The notes under the pieces were generated by a model. That model made no database searches, was not told where the DNA came from, and worked only from the letters and a program-made list of their open reading frames with translations. A stretch of DNA of 64,000 bases from UBA7803 sp040219935 (GTDB lineage Bacteria; Pseudomonadota; Gammaproteobacteria; Pseudomonadales; Azotimanducaceae): positions 119,042 to 183,041 of the forward strand of contig JAVJUA010000055.1 of assembly GCA_040219935.1 (NCBI GenBank), in the 5' to 3' direction. Within the stretch, counting starts at the first letter, position 1, and every line of letters begins with the position of its first letter. This document shows positions 26,942 to 35,772 of this stretch, in pieces. Both the position numbers and the translations under genes were made by a program.

Positions 26942-27752
26942 CGGTGTTGGAACCGGCAGCGCAGGGGCTGCAGCCGCTGCCGATGTTTCGGTGTCCAGGT
27001 CGGGCCATGTCGCCATCATCGAGATCAGCCGGCCGCCGAACAACTTCTTCGACGTCGGCCTGATAGAAACGCTGGCCGGCCAATTTGAAGCGCTGGATGC
27101 AGACCCCGAGGTGCGGGCTCTGGTGCTAGCCTCGGACGGCAGGCACTTCTGCGCGGGTGCAAACTTTTCGAGTTCGGATGACGCTCGGGCGCGGGCTCAG
27201 CGCAGCGTAGCCGACGGCAGTCCGCTGTACGCAGCCGGGGTCAGGCTGTTCGGCTGCAGCAAGCCCGTCGTCGGTGCGATCCAGGGCGCCGCGGTAGGTG
27301 GCGGCCTGGGTCTGGCCCTGGTACCCGACTTCCGTGTGGCGACGCCGGAGTCGCGCTTCGCGGCAAACTTCGTCAAGCTAGGCTTTCACCCGGGGTTTGG
27401 TCTGACGCTGACCCTGCCGCACCTGATCGGCATGCAGAACGCCAGCTTGATGATGCTGACGGGACGCAGAATCGATGGTCAGACCGCGCTAGAGTGGGGT
27501 CTTGCCGATCAATGTGTGCCCGGTGACCGGCTGCGATCGGCGGCGGTTGAGTTTGCGAAGGAGATCGCCGACAACGCGCCGCTGGCGGTGGTCTCGGTGC
27601 GCAGGACATTGCGGCTCGGCCTGGCCGATGCGATCAAGTCCCGCACCGATCACGAGTTCGCCGAGCAGCATCGGCTACAGCGGACCGAAGACCACCGGGA
27701 AGGCGTGCGCGCCGTGGCCGAACGCCGCCCTGCCCGGTTCGTTGGGCATTGA
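26928..27752 (+). CDS. Crotonase-family protein
   Basis: This 274-residue protein shows FCAGANFSS and AIQGAAVGGGLGLALVPD, the two oxyanion-hole segments of crotonases. Both catalytic Glu positions of enoyl-CoA hydratase are replaced (Gly in GGGLGLAL, Phe in AANFVKLGFHPG), so simple hydration is doubtful. Its start lies 14 bases inside the SDR gene, indicating tight coupling. In the pathway it may hydrolyse, isomerise or cleave a CoA ester after ring opening. That is inference. Confidence 0.85.
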   Translation: MPPSDGVGTGSAGAAAAADVSVSRSGHVAIIEISRPPNNFFDVGLIETLAGQFEALDADPEVRALVLASDGRHFCAGANFSSSDDARARAQRSVADGSPLYAAGVRLFGCSKPVVGAIQGAAVGGGLGLALVPDFRVATPESRFAANFVKLGFHPGFGLTLTLPHLIGMQNASLMMLTGRRIDGQTALEWGLADQCVPGDRLRSAAVEFAKEIADNAPLAVVSVRRTLRLGLADAIKSRTDHEFAEQHRLQRTEDHREGVRAVAERRPARFVGH

Positions 27753-27773
27753 CGGTTGCCGTTACTGTTGCCT

Positions 27774-28756
27774 GTGAATCGTCAGTTCCTGCTCGCAGCG
27801 CGGCCCAGTGGCCGCATCTGCGAAAGTGACCTTGCGTACCATGAGGCCGAGGTGCCGGTGGTGGGCCCGGGCCAGTTCCTGGTGCGGACCCGCTACATAT
27901 CGCTCGGTCCTTCCATGCGTGGTCAGATGCAGGCGACGGTGGCCTATGCCCCGCCTCTGCCCCGCCTCTGCCCCTTGGCAGCGTGATGCGCGCGCGAGGT
28001 GCCGGAGAAGTGGTGGAGTCCGATGACCCCGGCATTCCGGTGGGCACCCTCGTGTTCGGCTTCTTTGGCATGCAGGACTACGCGCTGGTGGAGGGCCGGT
28101 CGGACCACTTCCGTCTCTGCCCGCCTGACGCCGATCTGGCGGCGGAGTTGGGCGTGCAGGGCGGAACGGGCCTCACGGCCTACTTCGGTCTGCTCGATGT
28201 GGTGGTGGTGCGTGCGGCCGCCGGCGCCACGGGAAGCGTGGTCTGCCAGCTTGCCCGCATCAAGGGCTGCCGCGTCATCGGCATCGCCGGATCGGACCAC
28301 AAGTGCCGCTGGCTGGCTGAGATCGGAGTCGATGGCACCATCAACTACAAGCGGCAGTCCGTCGCTGCCGAGCTCGACCGGATGCTGCCGGGTGGCCTCG
28401 ACATTCATTTCGACAACGTTGGTGGTGCCACCCTGGATGCGTATTTCGATCGTCTCAGGCTGCATGGACGGGTGGTGCTCTGCGGTGGCATATCACACTA
28501 CGACGACGATGCGGCGCCCCCGGGGCCACGAAACTGTTTTCAGCTCGTGTTCCGTCGCGCGCGCATGGAGGGATTCCTGCTCAGTGACTACGCGCACCGT
28601 TTCGATGCAGCGCTGGACGACATGCGTGGCTGGCTCGAAGCCGGGGCCCTGCACAATCGGGCGACGGTCATGGGTGGCTTTGCGCAGTTGCCGGCTGCGT
28701 TGGTCGCACTGTTCGAAGGTCGAAACGTCGGCAAGATGCTGGTCGAGGTCGCCTGA
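27774..28756 (+). pseudogene. Medium-chain (zinc-free) NADP-dependent reductase, frameshifted
   Basis: Two adjoining frames together make one quinone-oxidoreductase or alkenal-reductase-like protein. The first (GTG at 27774) encodes NRQFLLAARPSGRI to about AYAPPLP. The second, from 27983, begins MRARGAGEVVES and continues through TGLTAYFGLLDV, ATGSVVCQLARIKG and FDNVGG to the end. The break is an 11-bp perfect tandem duplication at 27949-27970. Removing one copy restores AYAPPLPLGSVMRARG, a normal join for this family. The gene is therefore either recently inactivated or affected by a sequencing or assembly error. It sits 21 bases after the crotonase gene. Confidence 0.85.
27949..27970. repeat. 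11-bp tandem duplication causing a frameshift
   Basis: The unit CCCCGCCTCTG occurs twice in direct succession (27949-27959 and 27960-27970). Because 11 is not a multiple of 3, it shifts the frame of the medium-chain reductase gene. Confidence 0.9.
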
Positions 28757-28807
28757 CCGGGAGAACACCCACTTCGCCTCATGGGCAGCGGGATGGATGG
28801 AGAAAGC

Positions 28808-29974
28808 ATGAATTTCGAACTCCAAGAAGAGCATCGAATGCTGCAGGACCTGGTCGCGAAGTTCGTGCGCGACAACCTGCTGCCGCTCGAAGGCGCCGTG
28901 CTGGCGCGCGAAGCAGTCGAGGCGCGGGTCTACCTGACCGAAACGGAGCGGCATGCCATCGATGCCCGGTCCAGCGAGCTCGGACTCTGGGGCCTCGATG
29001 CGCCGGAGGATGTCGGGGGCGCCGACCTGCCGACCGTCGCCATGATCGGGGTCAACATCGAGATGGGCCGTACCATAACACCCTACACGCTGCCCCCGGA
29101 CTCCCCGAACCTGCGCATGCTCATGGTGGCTTGCAACGAGGATCAGCGGGAACGCTATCTGGCGCCATACGTCCGAGGCGAGACCATATCGGCGATAGGC
29201 ATCTCCGAGCCCGGAGCGGGCGCCGATCCCGCCGGAATGCAGACCCGCGCGGTGCGTGACGGTGACGACTGGGTAATCAATGGCCGCAAGATCTGGATCA
29301 GTAGGGCGGCTGAAGCAGACTTCACGATTCTCATGGCCGTCACCGATAAAGCCAAAGGCGCTCGCGGTGGCATCTCTGCCTTCCTGGTCGAGCGAGATAC
29401 GCCTGGCTTCAACGTCCTGCGTCCCATCCCGATGATCGGCGGCGCGCAGACCTACGAGATCGCGCTCGAGAACTGCCGCGTTCCCGCGGGCAACCTGCTG
29501 GGTGAAGAGGGTAAGGGGTTCGCGCCGATGCAGGTGCGGCTGTCGACCCGTCGCCTGCAGATGGTCGCGTGGTGCATCGGCATGGCCGAGCGGGCGCTCG
29601 GAATGATCTGCGAGTATGCGCCGCAGCGGCAGACCTTCGGGGTGCCGCTATCGGACCGCCAGGCCATCCAGTGGTGGGTGGCCGACGCCGCGACGCGTAT
29701 CCGCGCCACGCGGCTCATGGCCTACGAGACTGCGTGGCGGCTGGATCGGGGGGAATCCGTCCGCAGCGAAGTGTCCATGGCCAAGTTCTATGCTACCGAG
29801 ATGGCCTATGAGGTCGTGGACCACGCCATGCAGGTGTTCGGTGCCATGGGCATGAGTAAAGACCTGCCGCTGCACCTGATGAGCACCAAGCTCAGGACCA
29901 TGCGCATCTACGACGGTCCATCCGAGGTGCATCGCTGGGTGGTCGCGCGGCAGCTGCTGGGGCTGAAGCGGTGA
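28808..29974 (+). CDS. Acyl-CoA dehydrogenase
   Basis: This 388-residue flavoprotein has the full acyl-CoA dehydrogenase architecture: an N-terminal helical domain, the middle domain with ISEPGAGADPAGMQTRA and WVINGRKIWIS, and a C-terminal domain with RQTFGVPLSDRQAIQW. The usual catalytic Glu segment reads IYDGPSEVHRW, with Asp in place of Glu, as in ACAD10/11-like members. GGAG precedes the ATG at 28808. It likely oxidises the CoA ester produced by the operon's other enzymes and passes electrons to ETF. Confidence 0.9.
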   Translation: MNFELQEEHRMLQDLVAKFVRDNLLPLEGAVLAREAVEARVYLTETERHAIDARSSELGLWGLDAPEDVGGADLPTVAMIGVNIEMGRTITPYTLPPDSPNLRMLMVACNEDQRERYLAPYVRGETISAIGISEPGAGADPAGMQTRAVRDGDDWVINGRKIWISRAAEADFTILMAVTDKAKGARGGISAFLVERDTPGFNVLRPIPMIGGAQTYEIALENCRVPAGNLLGEEGKGFAPMQVRLSTRRLQMVAWCIGMAERALGMICEYAPQRQTFGVPLSDRQAIQWWVADAATRIRATRLMAYETAWRLDRGESVRSEVSMAKFYATEMAYEVVDHAMQVFGAMGMSKDLPLHLMSTKLRTMRIYDGPSEVHRWVVARQLLGLKR

Positions 29975-29981
29975 GGGACAC

Positions 29982-30476
29982 ATGAGTCAACTCGATGTCG
30001 AGGCACGGGAGCGCATTCGTGAGCTGTCAGCGCTGTACATGCGTGGCCTGGACCGTCTCGACGACGCGCTGTTACGCGGTGTGTTTCACGATGATGCCTC
30101 CGTCGACTACGGGTTCTTCCGGGGTGCCGCGGCAGAGTTCGTCGAGTTTGCATGCAACGCCCTGCGGTCTCACGCGAGCAACCACCACCTCATCGGCCAG
30201 ATCCTAATCTGGCCGGATTCCGCCGTCTCCGCGCGTGGTGAGGTCTATTTTCAGGCTTACCATCGGATCGACGGCGCCGATGGGCCCGTGGATGTGTTGA
30301 TCAGCGGCCGCTATCTCGACCGCTATGAGCAGCGGGCGGACGGCTGGAAGATTCTGTACCGTTCCGAAGTCGTCGACTGGACGCGGACCGAGCCAGGCGC
30401 GGACGACTACCTTCGGCGGCGGCCAGATGCGTTGCGGGGCGCCCGTGCGCCGGACGACGTTTCCTATCTTCTGTAG
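29982..30476 (+). CDS. NTF2/SnoaL-like domain protein
   Basis: This 164-residue protein has the cone-shaped NTF2 fold signature: an N-terminal helix pair with ALYMRGLDRLDDALL, FHDDASVDYG, and HHLIGQILI followed by strands ending WKILYRSEVVDW. Such proteins are often small dehydratases, isomerases or subunits of ring-hydroxylating enzymes. It starts 7 bases after the acyl-CoA dehydrogenase gene. It could be a non-classical beta-like partner for a Rieske oxygenase, since the Rieske beta subunit shares this fold, but that is only a possibility. Confidence 0.85.
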   Translation: MSQLDVEARERIRELSALYMRGLDRLDDALLRGVFHDDASVDYGFFRGAAAEFVEFACNALRSHASNHHLIGQILIWPDSAVSARGEVYFQAYHRIDGADGPVDVLISGRYLDRYEQRADGWKILYRSEVVDWTRTEPGADDYLRRRPDALRGARAPDDVSYLL

Positions 30477-30554
30477 GCCGGCCGTCACGGTGCAGATCCG
30501 TAGTAGCCTGGCGTAGAATTCAAAGGCTGTGCAACTGACGGATGACAGATCCTT

Positions 30555-31190
30555 ATGCCCCTGACAGAGCGTCAGATTCAGAGGCGGGAGGCCATCATGG
30601 CTGCTGCCCACAAGTTGATCAGCCTGCACGGGTTCGACGGCGTCACCATCCGTGAGCTCGCGGCAGAGAGCGGCGTCACCCCGAAAACCCTCTATCACCA
30701 CTTCGGCAGCAAGGACCGGCTCCTCCAGATAGCGGTCGAAGAGCGATTCCGGCACCTTTATCAGGCCATCGAGGAGGCTGACATCGAGCGAGGCGTCGAT
30801 CGGCTGTTCTACATCCTTGACACCATTGCCAACCTCACGGCCAAGAATCGAGCCTATGCGAAGGCGTTGGCACCGCTGTTGCAGCGCGGTGAGTACTCGT
30901 CTCTGTCCGAGGTGCGGAGAGCGTCGTACCTGCGTGCCATCCGGCAGATCGACCAGGAATCCGAGCTCGTGGACTGGTTGTCGCCCGAGTTGGTGGCCGA
31001 CATCATCTATCGTCAGGTGACCATGACCCACGTAAAGTGGTTTCAACGCGAAACGCCCCGCAACCTCACCTTCAGCATGCTCAAACTGGAGGTCAGCCTA
31101 ATCCTGCGTTCGATATCGACCGGCTACACGTTCGAGAGAACGACCGAGGTCATCGAGGGCGTGCGCGAGTTCATGCGTATGGGCCGCTGA
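30555..31190 (+). CDS. TetR-family transcriptional regulator
   Basis: This 211-residue protein has an N-terminal TetR helix-turn-helix (residues about 10-56), including FDGVTIRELAAESGVTPKTL and YHHFGSKDRLL. The C-terminal ligand domain is helical and variable. It is the last + strand gene of the run from 22288 and lies 78 bases after the NTF2-like gene. As the only regulator inside the 22-36 kb region, it is the obvious candidate to bind the three operator-like elements. It converges on the next Rieske gene with 18 bases between. Confidence 0.92.
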   Translation: MPLTERQIQRREAIMAAAHKLISLHGFDGVTIRELAAESGVTPKTLYHHFGSKDRLLQIAVEERFRHLYQAIEEADIERGVDRLFYILDTIANLTAKNRAYAKALAPLLQRGEYSSLSEVRRASYLRAIRQIDQESELVDWLSPELVADIIYRQVTMTHVKWFQRETPRNLTFSMLKLEVSLILRSISTGYTFERTTEVIEGVREFMRMGR

Positions 31191-31208
31191 TGCTGCCGGC
31201 TTTGCGGT

Positions 31209-32747
31209 TCAGGATTCGGCTAACCAGTGTTCGAGCAGCATGTGAAAATGTCTCGGCTTGCTCTCGTTGTACCGCGCGAACTGGACCGTCCGTTTGGTGG
31301 TGGCGTGTAAGCCCTGCTGCACATACTTCAGGTTCCTCGTGTCCTGGGCGAAGATTCTCGCCAGGGCGCCTAGTTCGACCGCATCGGTCCATGGATCATC
31401 GACCCCCAGTTGTCTGATATCCCGCGCCGGCTGATACCGGCCATCTGCAGGTATGGGCTTTAGATAGATGCACTCCATGATGCAGGAGTCGGGATCGTTG
31501 CCGTTCGGACGAAAGCGGTAGGTTATGCCGTTGAATGATCCCCAGGGATGGAAGTTGGGAAACAGTGTGAAGAACACCGGCGAGAACTCGACGTCTGCGA
31601 TCTGCTCCGCCGCGGTGCCGATGATGTCACGCAGAGCCTGGCGCTGCGACTCAGCCGCCAGCGCCCGTGGATGTCGCCGGGCGCCGGTTGCGCCTGCCTC
31701 GGATGTGACGTTGGCGGGTGCGGACTCCGATTTCGGTTCTCCGCAGACCCATTCGCACAGGTGTGGGCTGACATCGCCGAGGTCGCCGGCGATGGGCCGG
31801 GCCAGGCGGTCGAACAGGCCGGTGCGGCCATCCGGCGCCGTCACCTGCACCAGGCCGTCGTCGCTGGCCTCGTAGATGTAGCCGTTCAGTGGATGCCTGA
31901 TGCGTGGGCGGCCGTCCTGAAGTAACGGTCCCCATTGGGGCAGACCATCGCTGTCCAGAGCCCCGCAGCGTATGGCGCGCGAGTAGTTGCCGAACACGTC
32001 GTACTTGGTATCGACGTCGTTGGGGCCGCCGAGCAGTATCTGCGGATGCGTACCGACGACGTGATAGGACTCCATGAACGCTTCCGAAGCGACCTTCCAG
32101 TTGCAAGCGATGATCTTGGCCACATGGGCGCTCTTGTAGAGTCGATCGTAGGGCAGCACCTGGAAGTGGCTGGATAGGTCGCCGACGAACGATTCGAAGC
32201 TCTCGCAGTCGGCGTCGGGATTGATGAATACGAACCGGCCCCAGACGGCTACCCTAGCCTCCGGCAGCCGCTGCTCGGCTGTATGCAGTTCGTGAAAGTC
32301 CCAAGCGCAGGGAACGTGCTTCAGGTTGCCGGCGAGATCCCAGGTCCAGCCGTGGAAGGGACACTTCAAGTCCTCGGCGGCGCGACCCGCGAACTCCCGG
32401 AGCTTTCTGCCACGATGCAGGCAGGCGTTGTAAAAGGCCTTGATCTCGGTGTTGGCGGTGCGGACGACGAGGAACGACAGGCCCGCGATGTCGTACGGAA
32501 CGAAGTCCCCTACCTCGGGAATGTCGTCTTCATGGCAGGCAAACTGCCAGACGCGGCGCCACAGACGCTCGACTTCCAAGTCGTGGAACGCCTGCGACGT
32601 GTAACGCTCCACCGGCACCCGGGTCGGGCCCGCGCGAAAAGGCGCGTCGCGCCGGTACGAGGCGGGCGGCTCATGCGTGTCCGAGTCGAGAATCTGGTGA
32701 TAGTCCCGCTGAATCCGATCGACCTTCGCGTCTATGCTCGCCGTCAT
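31209..32747 (-). CDS. Rieske non-haem iron oxygenase, alpha subunit
   Basis: This 512-residue protein is a clear paralogue of the oxygenase at the left edge, sharing FHDLEVE, CHEDDIPEVGD and FPNFHPWGSFN. Rieske ligands are C109, H111 (CLHRG) and C129, H132 (CPFHGW). Iron ligands lie in SYHVVGTH, with Asp in FAQDTRNLK. GGGAGA precedes the ATG at 32747. A good - strand promoter with an operator over its start site lies 76 bases upstream. It is divergent from another Rieske gene. Confidence 0.92.
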   Translation of the reverse strand: MTASIDAKVDRIQRDYHQILDSDTHEPPASYRRDAPFRAGPTRVPVERYTSQAFHDLEVERLWRRVWQFACHEDDIPEVGDFVPYDIAGLSFLVVRTANTEIKAFYNACLHRGRKLREFAGRAAEDLKCPFHGWTWDLAGNLKHVPCAWDFHELHTAEQRLPEARVAVWGRFVFINPDADCESFESFVGDLSSHFQVLPYDRLYKSAHVAKIIACNWKVASEAFMESYHVVGTHPQILLGGPNDVDTKYDVFGNYSRAIRCGALDSDGLPQWGPLLQDGRPRIRHPLNGYIYEASDDGLVQVTAPDGRTGLFDRLARPIAGDLGDVSPHLCEWVCGEPKSESAPANVTSEAGATGARRHPRALAAESQRQALRDIIGTAAEQIADVEFSPVFFTLFPNFHPWGSFNGITYRFRPNGNDPDSCIMECIYLKPIPADGRYQPARDIRQLGVDDPWTDAVELGALARIFAQDTRNLKYVQQGLHATTKRTVQFARYNESKPRHFHMLLEHWLAES

Positions 32748-32799
32748 CGACGTTCTCCCGTCATGGCGCCGGTAGGTATGCTTGACATTACCAGCGCCT

Positions 32800-32825
32800 C
32801 GTAAAAGGATAACATGTTGTAGTTT
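32800..32825. promoter_or_regulatory. Operator-like element, copy B
   Basis: The 26-base element ends in ACATGTTGTAGTTT (32812-32825), with the perfect palindrome AACATGTT at 32811-32818. It lies between divergent Rieske genes. The palindrome sits 5 bases past the -10 box of the leftward promoter, about where its transcript should start, which is a classic repressor position. Confidence 0.65.
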
Positions 32826-32850
32826 ATATCGGGCAGCGTGCGACTGCCAA
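32823..32850 (-). promoter_or_regulatory. Sigma70-like promoter for the leftward Rieske gene
   Basis: On the - strand TTGGCA (32850-32845) and TATAAA (32828-32823) are separated by 16 bases. Each box differs from consensus at one position. Transcription would start near 32816, within the operator palindrome. Confidence 0.6.
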
Positions 32851-32874
32851 TGACCATTCGGATCGGAGACCGCC

Positions 32875-34251
32875 ATGAAGTCGGACCTACATGCACCGGG
32901 CGACCCCGGGCTCCCTCCGGGCGCCGCCCGCAGCCCTGGCCCCAGTCCTAAGGACATCCTCGATGCAGACGGAGACAGCCCGCCGCAGGCTCTACGTCGC
33001 CAGAGCTACGAGTTTCAGGGTGATGCTCCGCTGCCATTCGAGCGCTACACATCTCAGGCGTTCTTCGAGCGAGAGCATGAGCGGTTGTGGTCCCGAGTCT
33101 GGCAGTGGGCATGCCGCGAGGAGCACGTTTCCAAGCCCGGCGACTACTACGTCTACGACATCGGCGAGCGGTCGGCGCTGGTGATCCGCGGCAAGGATGG
33201 CAACATAAGGGCATTCGCGAATTCATGCCCGCATCGCGGCATGCAGTTCAGTGAGTCGGGTTCGTGCGGCAGCGGCAAGCAGTTCATCCGCTGCCCGTTC
33301 CATGGCATGAGCTGGCATCTCGATGGCTCGCTGCGCGAGATTCCATGCCGCTGGGACTTCCCGCACGTTCGCGACGAGGCATTCGGCTTATCCCCCATTG
33401 CGTGTGATACATGGGGTGGGTTCGTGTTTGTGAACTTCGACGCTGACGCCGATTCCTTGCGCAATCACCTTGAGGTGCTCCCGGAGCACTTTCAGACCTG
33501 GCCGCTGGAGGATCGCTTCGTGTCGCTGCATATGGAGAAGGTGCTGCCCGGCAACTGGAAGATGTGCATGGAGGGTTTCCTCGAGGCATACCACGTGCTG
33601 GCTACCCATCCACAGGGGCTACGCACCTCCGGTTGGGCTAACACCCAGTACGACATCTTCAGTCGCCATGTTACCCGGTTCTTCCAGACGCTGAGCAGTG
33701 GCAACCCGCACTACGAGCGCCAGTTCGATGAAGACGAGCTGTTCGAGATGCTCGGTCACGATCGCAAGAACTTCGTGCCCGGCCGGTCCGCCAGGGCACA
33801 ACATGCCGACGCGCTGAGAACGCGTCTAGGCGCGGAGTGGGACGTGGACCTCGGCGCCGTCTCCAACAGTGAAATGCTCGACTCCATCGAATATCATCTG
33901 TTCCCGAACGCGTGCTTCTTCCCCGGGATCACCATCCCTCTCATCTACCGCTTCCGCCCGCTGACGGTGGACACCTGCGTGCACGACGTGCTGATGCTGC
34001 AGCCGGTGCCAAAGTCCCGACCGCGGCCGCTCCCGGCGCGAAAGGTTCGTGTGGAGATCGACGAACGCTACGAAGACACTGAAGCATTCGGCAGCCACCG
34101 GCTTTCTCGCGTGCTCGACCAAGATACAGCCAACTTCGCGCGTCAGTGGGCGGGCATGAAGGCGGCCTTGGTGTCGGGGCAGACGCTGGGCAATTATCAG
34201 GAAGCACGAATTCGGCACTTTCATCATGTGCTGGACGAATATCTGGCCTGA
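32875..34251 (+). CDS. Rieske non-haem iron oxygenase, alpha subunit
   Basis: This 458-residue protein has Rieske ligands C118, H120 (CPHRG) and C140, H143 (CPFHGM). Iron ligands are in AYHVLATH, with Asp in LDQDTANFA. The N-terminal 50 residues are Pro- and Gly-rich and probably disordered. CGGAG precedes the ATG. It shares the intergenic operator with the divergent Rieske gene and ends facing the symporter gene. Two alpha subunits back to back suggest two successive hydroxylations or alternative substrates. Confidence 0.92.
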   Translation: MKSDLHAPGDPGLPPGAARSPGPSPKDILDADGDSPPQALRRQSYEFQGDAPLPFERYTSQAFFEREHERLWSRVWQWACREEHVSKPGDYYVYDIGERSALVIRGKDGNIRAFANSCPHRGMQFSESGSCGSGKQFIRCPFHGMSWHLDGSLREIPCRWDFPHVRDEAFGLSPIACDTWGGFVFVNFDADADSLRNHLEVLPEHFQTWPLEDRFVSLHMEKVLPGNWKMCMEGFLEAYHVLATHPQGLRTSGWANTQYDIFSRHVTRFFQTLSSGNPHYERQFDEDELFEMLGHDRKNFVPGRSARAQHADALRTRLGAEWDVDLGAVSNSEMLDSIEYHLFPNACFFPGITIPLIYRFRPLTVDTCVHDVLMLQPVPKSRPRPLPARKVRVEIDERYEDTEAFGSHRLSRVLDQDTANFARQWAGMKAALVSGQTLGNYQEARIRHFHHVLDEYLA

Positions 34252-34302
34252 GGCGCTCGTACCCGATTTGCGTTGTGGCCCGACTCGAAGCGGCCAAGTG
34301 GC

Positions 34303-35712
34303 TCACGAGGCGGCTGCGGCGCGGCGGGCGATAGCCTCGCGAATCTCCCGCTGGCGAGCCTGATCCAAGGGGTGGTTCCAGGCGATCAGCCCGGCGAGCA
34401 CGAATCCTGTCGCGGGTCCCAGGCAGAACAGCAGCTTCAGTCCCAGCAGGCCCTCCTCGCTGCGCAGGCCGCCCGGTGACGGGTCGTAGCCAACGAATGC
34501 AAGTGCCGTCAGTGCCAGCCACGGCCCAATGGACAGCGCGATCTTGATCATGAAGCTCCACACTGCGAAGTACCATGCCGCGCGATCCTCTCCCGATTCC
34601 AGTGTGTCGACGTCGATCACGTCGGCCTTCATCGAATTGGGTAGCACCCAGAATGCCCCGCCGAGGAAGCCGGTGCACGTGGTGATCGGCAGCATGTAGT
34701 AGAAGTCGCCCGGGCCAAGGAACAGGTACCCGCACTGGAATGCTGAGAACACGAAAAGTGATAGACACCATGCGCGGTGCTTGCTGACCTTGGTCGCGAA
34801 CCAGATCCAGAAGGGAATGCCGCAAAGATTGGCGCCGTAGTAGACGAGGAGCATGAGAATGCTGTTGGCTTCCTCCGCCAGCACACCTCGAATGAAGAAG
34901 ACTATCAGTGCGGTGGATATTCCCGAGCCGAGCTGGTTGACGAAAAAGGCCAGGACCAGTCTCTTGAAGGGGCCGTTACGCATCATCAGCTTGAAACCGG
35001 GCCCCAGGGCGAGGCGGGTGGGTCGGAACTCCCGGCCCTCAGGCACGTTGAGCACCGTCAGGGCCACGGTCAGCGGCAGCAGGGCCAACGTCATGACTCC
35101 GATAAGGAACAGCGTCTCCCGGGTTCCACCGTAACCGAAGAAAAGCAGAGCGAGCACGGGTAGGAGTTTGCTGAGAACGTTCGCAGCCATACCCACCCAC
35201 GCCCGCCAGCCGGTGATGCGGGTGCGCTCGTGATAGTCCGAGGAAAGCTCTGCGGCCCAGGCGTAGTAGGGAATGAAGAGCATGGTCCAACCGACCCACA
35301 GCACGATCAGCCATGTGAACAGGTAGGCGGCGGTGACCGGCGGCTCAGGCATGAACAGCTTGTAGACGGCCAACATCAGCACTGGTACCGCTGCCACCAT
35401 CCATACTCGGCGCCGACCCCAGCGGGTGTCAGTACGATCGCTGAGCCAGCCAATCACGGGGTCGGAAACGGCGTCGAACAGTCGGGTCAGCAGCCAAATG
35501 GTGCCCACGGCGGCCAGGCTGATGCCCAAGTCTTGCCCATAGTAGTTGGGAATGAAGGCTGCCACCGGCACGGCAACCACTTGGATCGGCATATCCGAGA
35601 GGCCGTAGAAGAACAGCGTCCTGCGGGACAGCTGCTGGCCGGATTCCGCCGCCGGCACTGACGCCGCAGCCGGTGCTGATGGTGGCGCGGTCGCCTTCTG
35701 TAGAGCCGTCAT
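34303..35712 (-). CDS. GPH-family cation symporter (MFS_2 type)
   Basis: This 469-residue inner-membrane protein has about 12 hydrophobic segments and the GPH family signature around FDAVSDPVIGWLSDRTDTRWG (near residues 83-103), plus PYYAWAAELS. Family members import glycosides, glucuronides or related polar solutes with a cation. GGGAGGG precedes the ATG. An operator-like element lies about 40 bases upstream. Together with the TonB receptor it would complete the path from outside to cytoplasm. Confidence 0.9.
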   Translation of the reverse strand: MTALQKATAPPSAPAAASVPAAESGQQLSRRTLFFYGLSDMPIQVVAVPVAAFIPNYYGQDLGISLAAVGTIWLLTRLFDAVSDPVIGWLSDRTDTRWGRRRVWMVAAVPVLMLAVYKLFMPEPPVTAAYLFTWLIVLWVGWTMLFIPYYAWAAELSSDYHERTRITGWRAWVGMAANVLSKLLPVLALLFFGYGGTRETLFLIGVMTLALLPLTVALTVLNVPEGREFRPTRLALGPGFKLMMRNGPFKRLVLAFFVNQLGSGISTALIVFFIRGVLAEEANSILMLLVYYGANLCGIPFWIWFATKVSKHRAWCLSLFVFSAFQCGYLFLGPGDFYYMLPITTCTGFLGGAFWVLPNSMKADVIDVDTLESGEDRAAWYFAVWSFMIKIALSIGPWLALTALAFVGYDPSPGGLRSEEGLLGLKLLFCLGPATGFVLAGLIAWNHPLDQARQREIREAIARRAAAAS

Positions 35713-35747
35713 TGTCCCTCCCGCCCAGGCGCGCGCAATCGCTGTCG

Positions 35748-35772
35748 CCGATAAGTATAACGTGTTGTCTTT
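35748..35772. promoter_or_regulatory. Operator-like element, copy C
   Basis: The core ATAACGTGTTGTCTTTA (35757-35773) matches the ATAACATGTTGT core of copy B with one change, and a CG-TAAG-like stretch precedes both. It lies about 40 bases before the symporter start. On the - strand TATACT (35759-35754) could be a -10 box overlapping the element. It is more diverged than copies A and B. Confidence 0.5.

Noticed and set aside
32782..32787. Perfect TTGACA on the + strand before the rightward Rieske gene
   Set aside because: No acceptable -10 box lies 16-18 bases downstream, so I did not call a promoter there.
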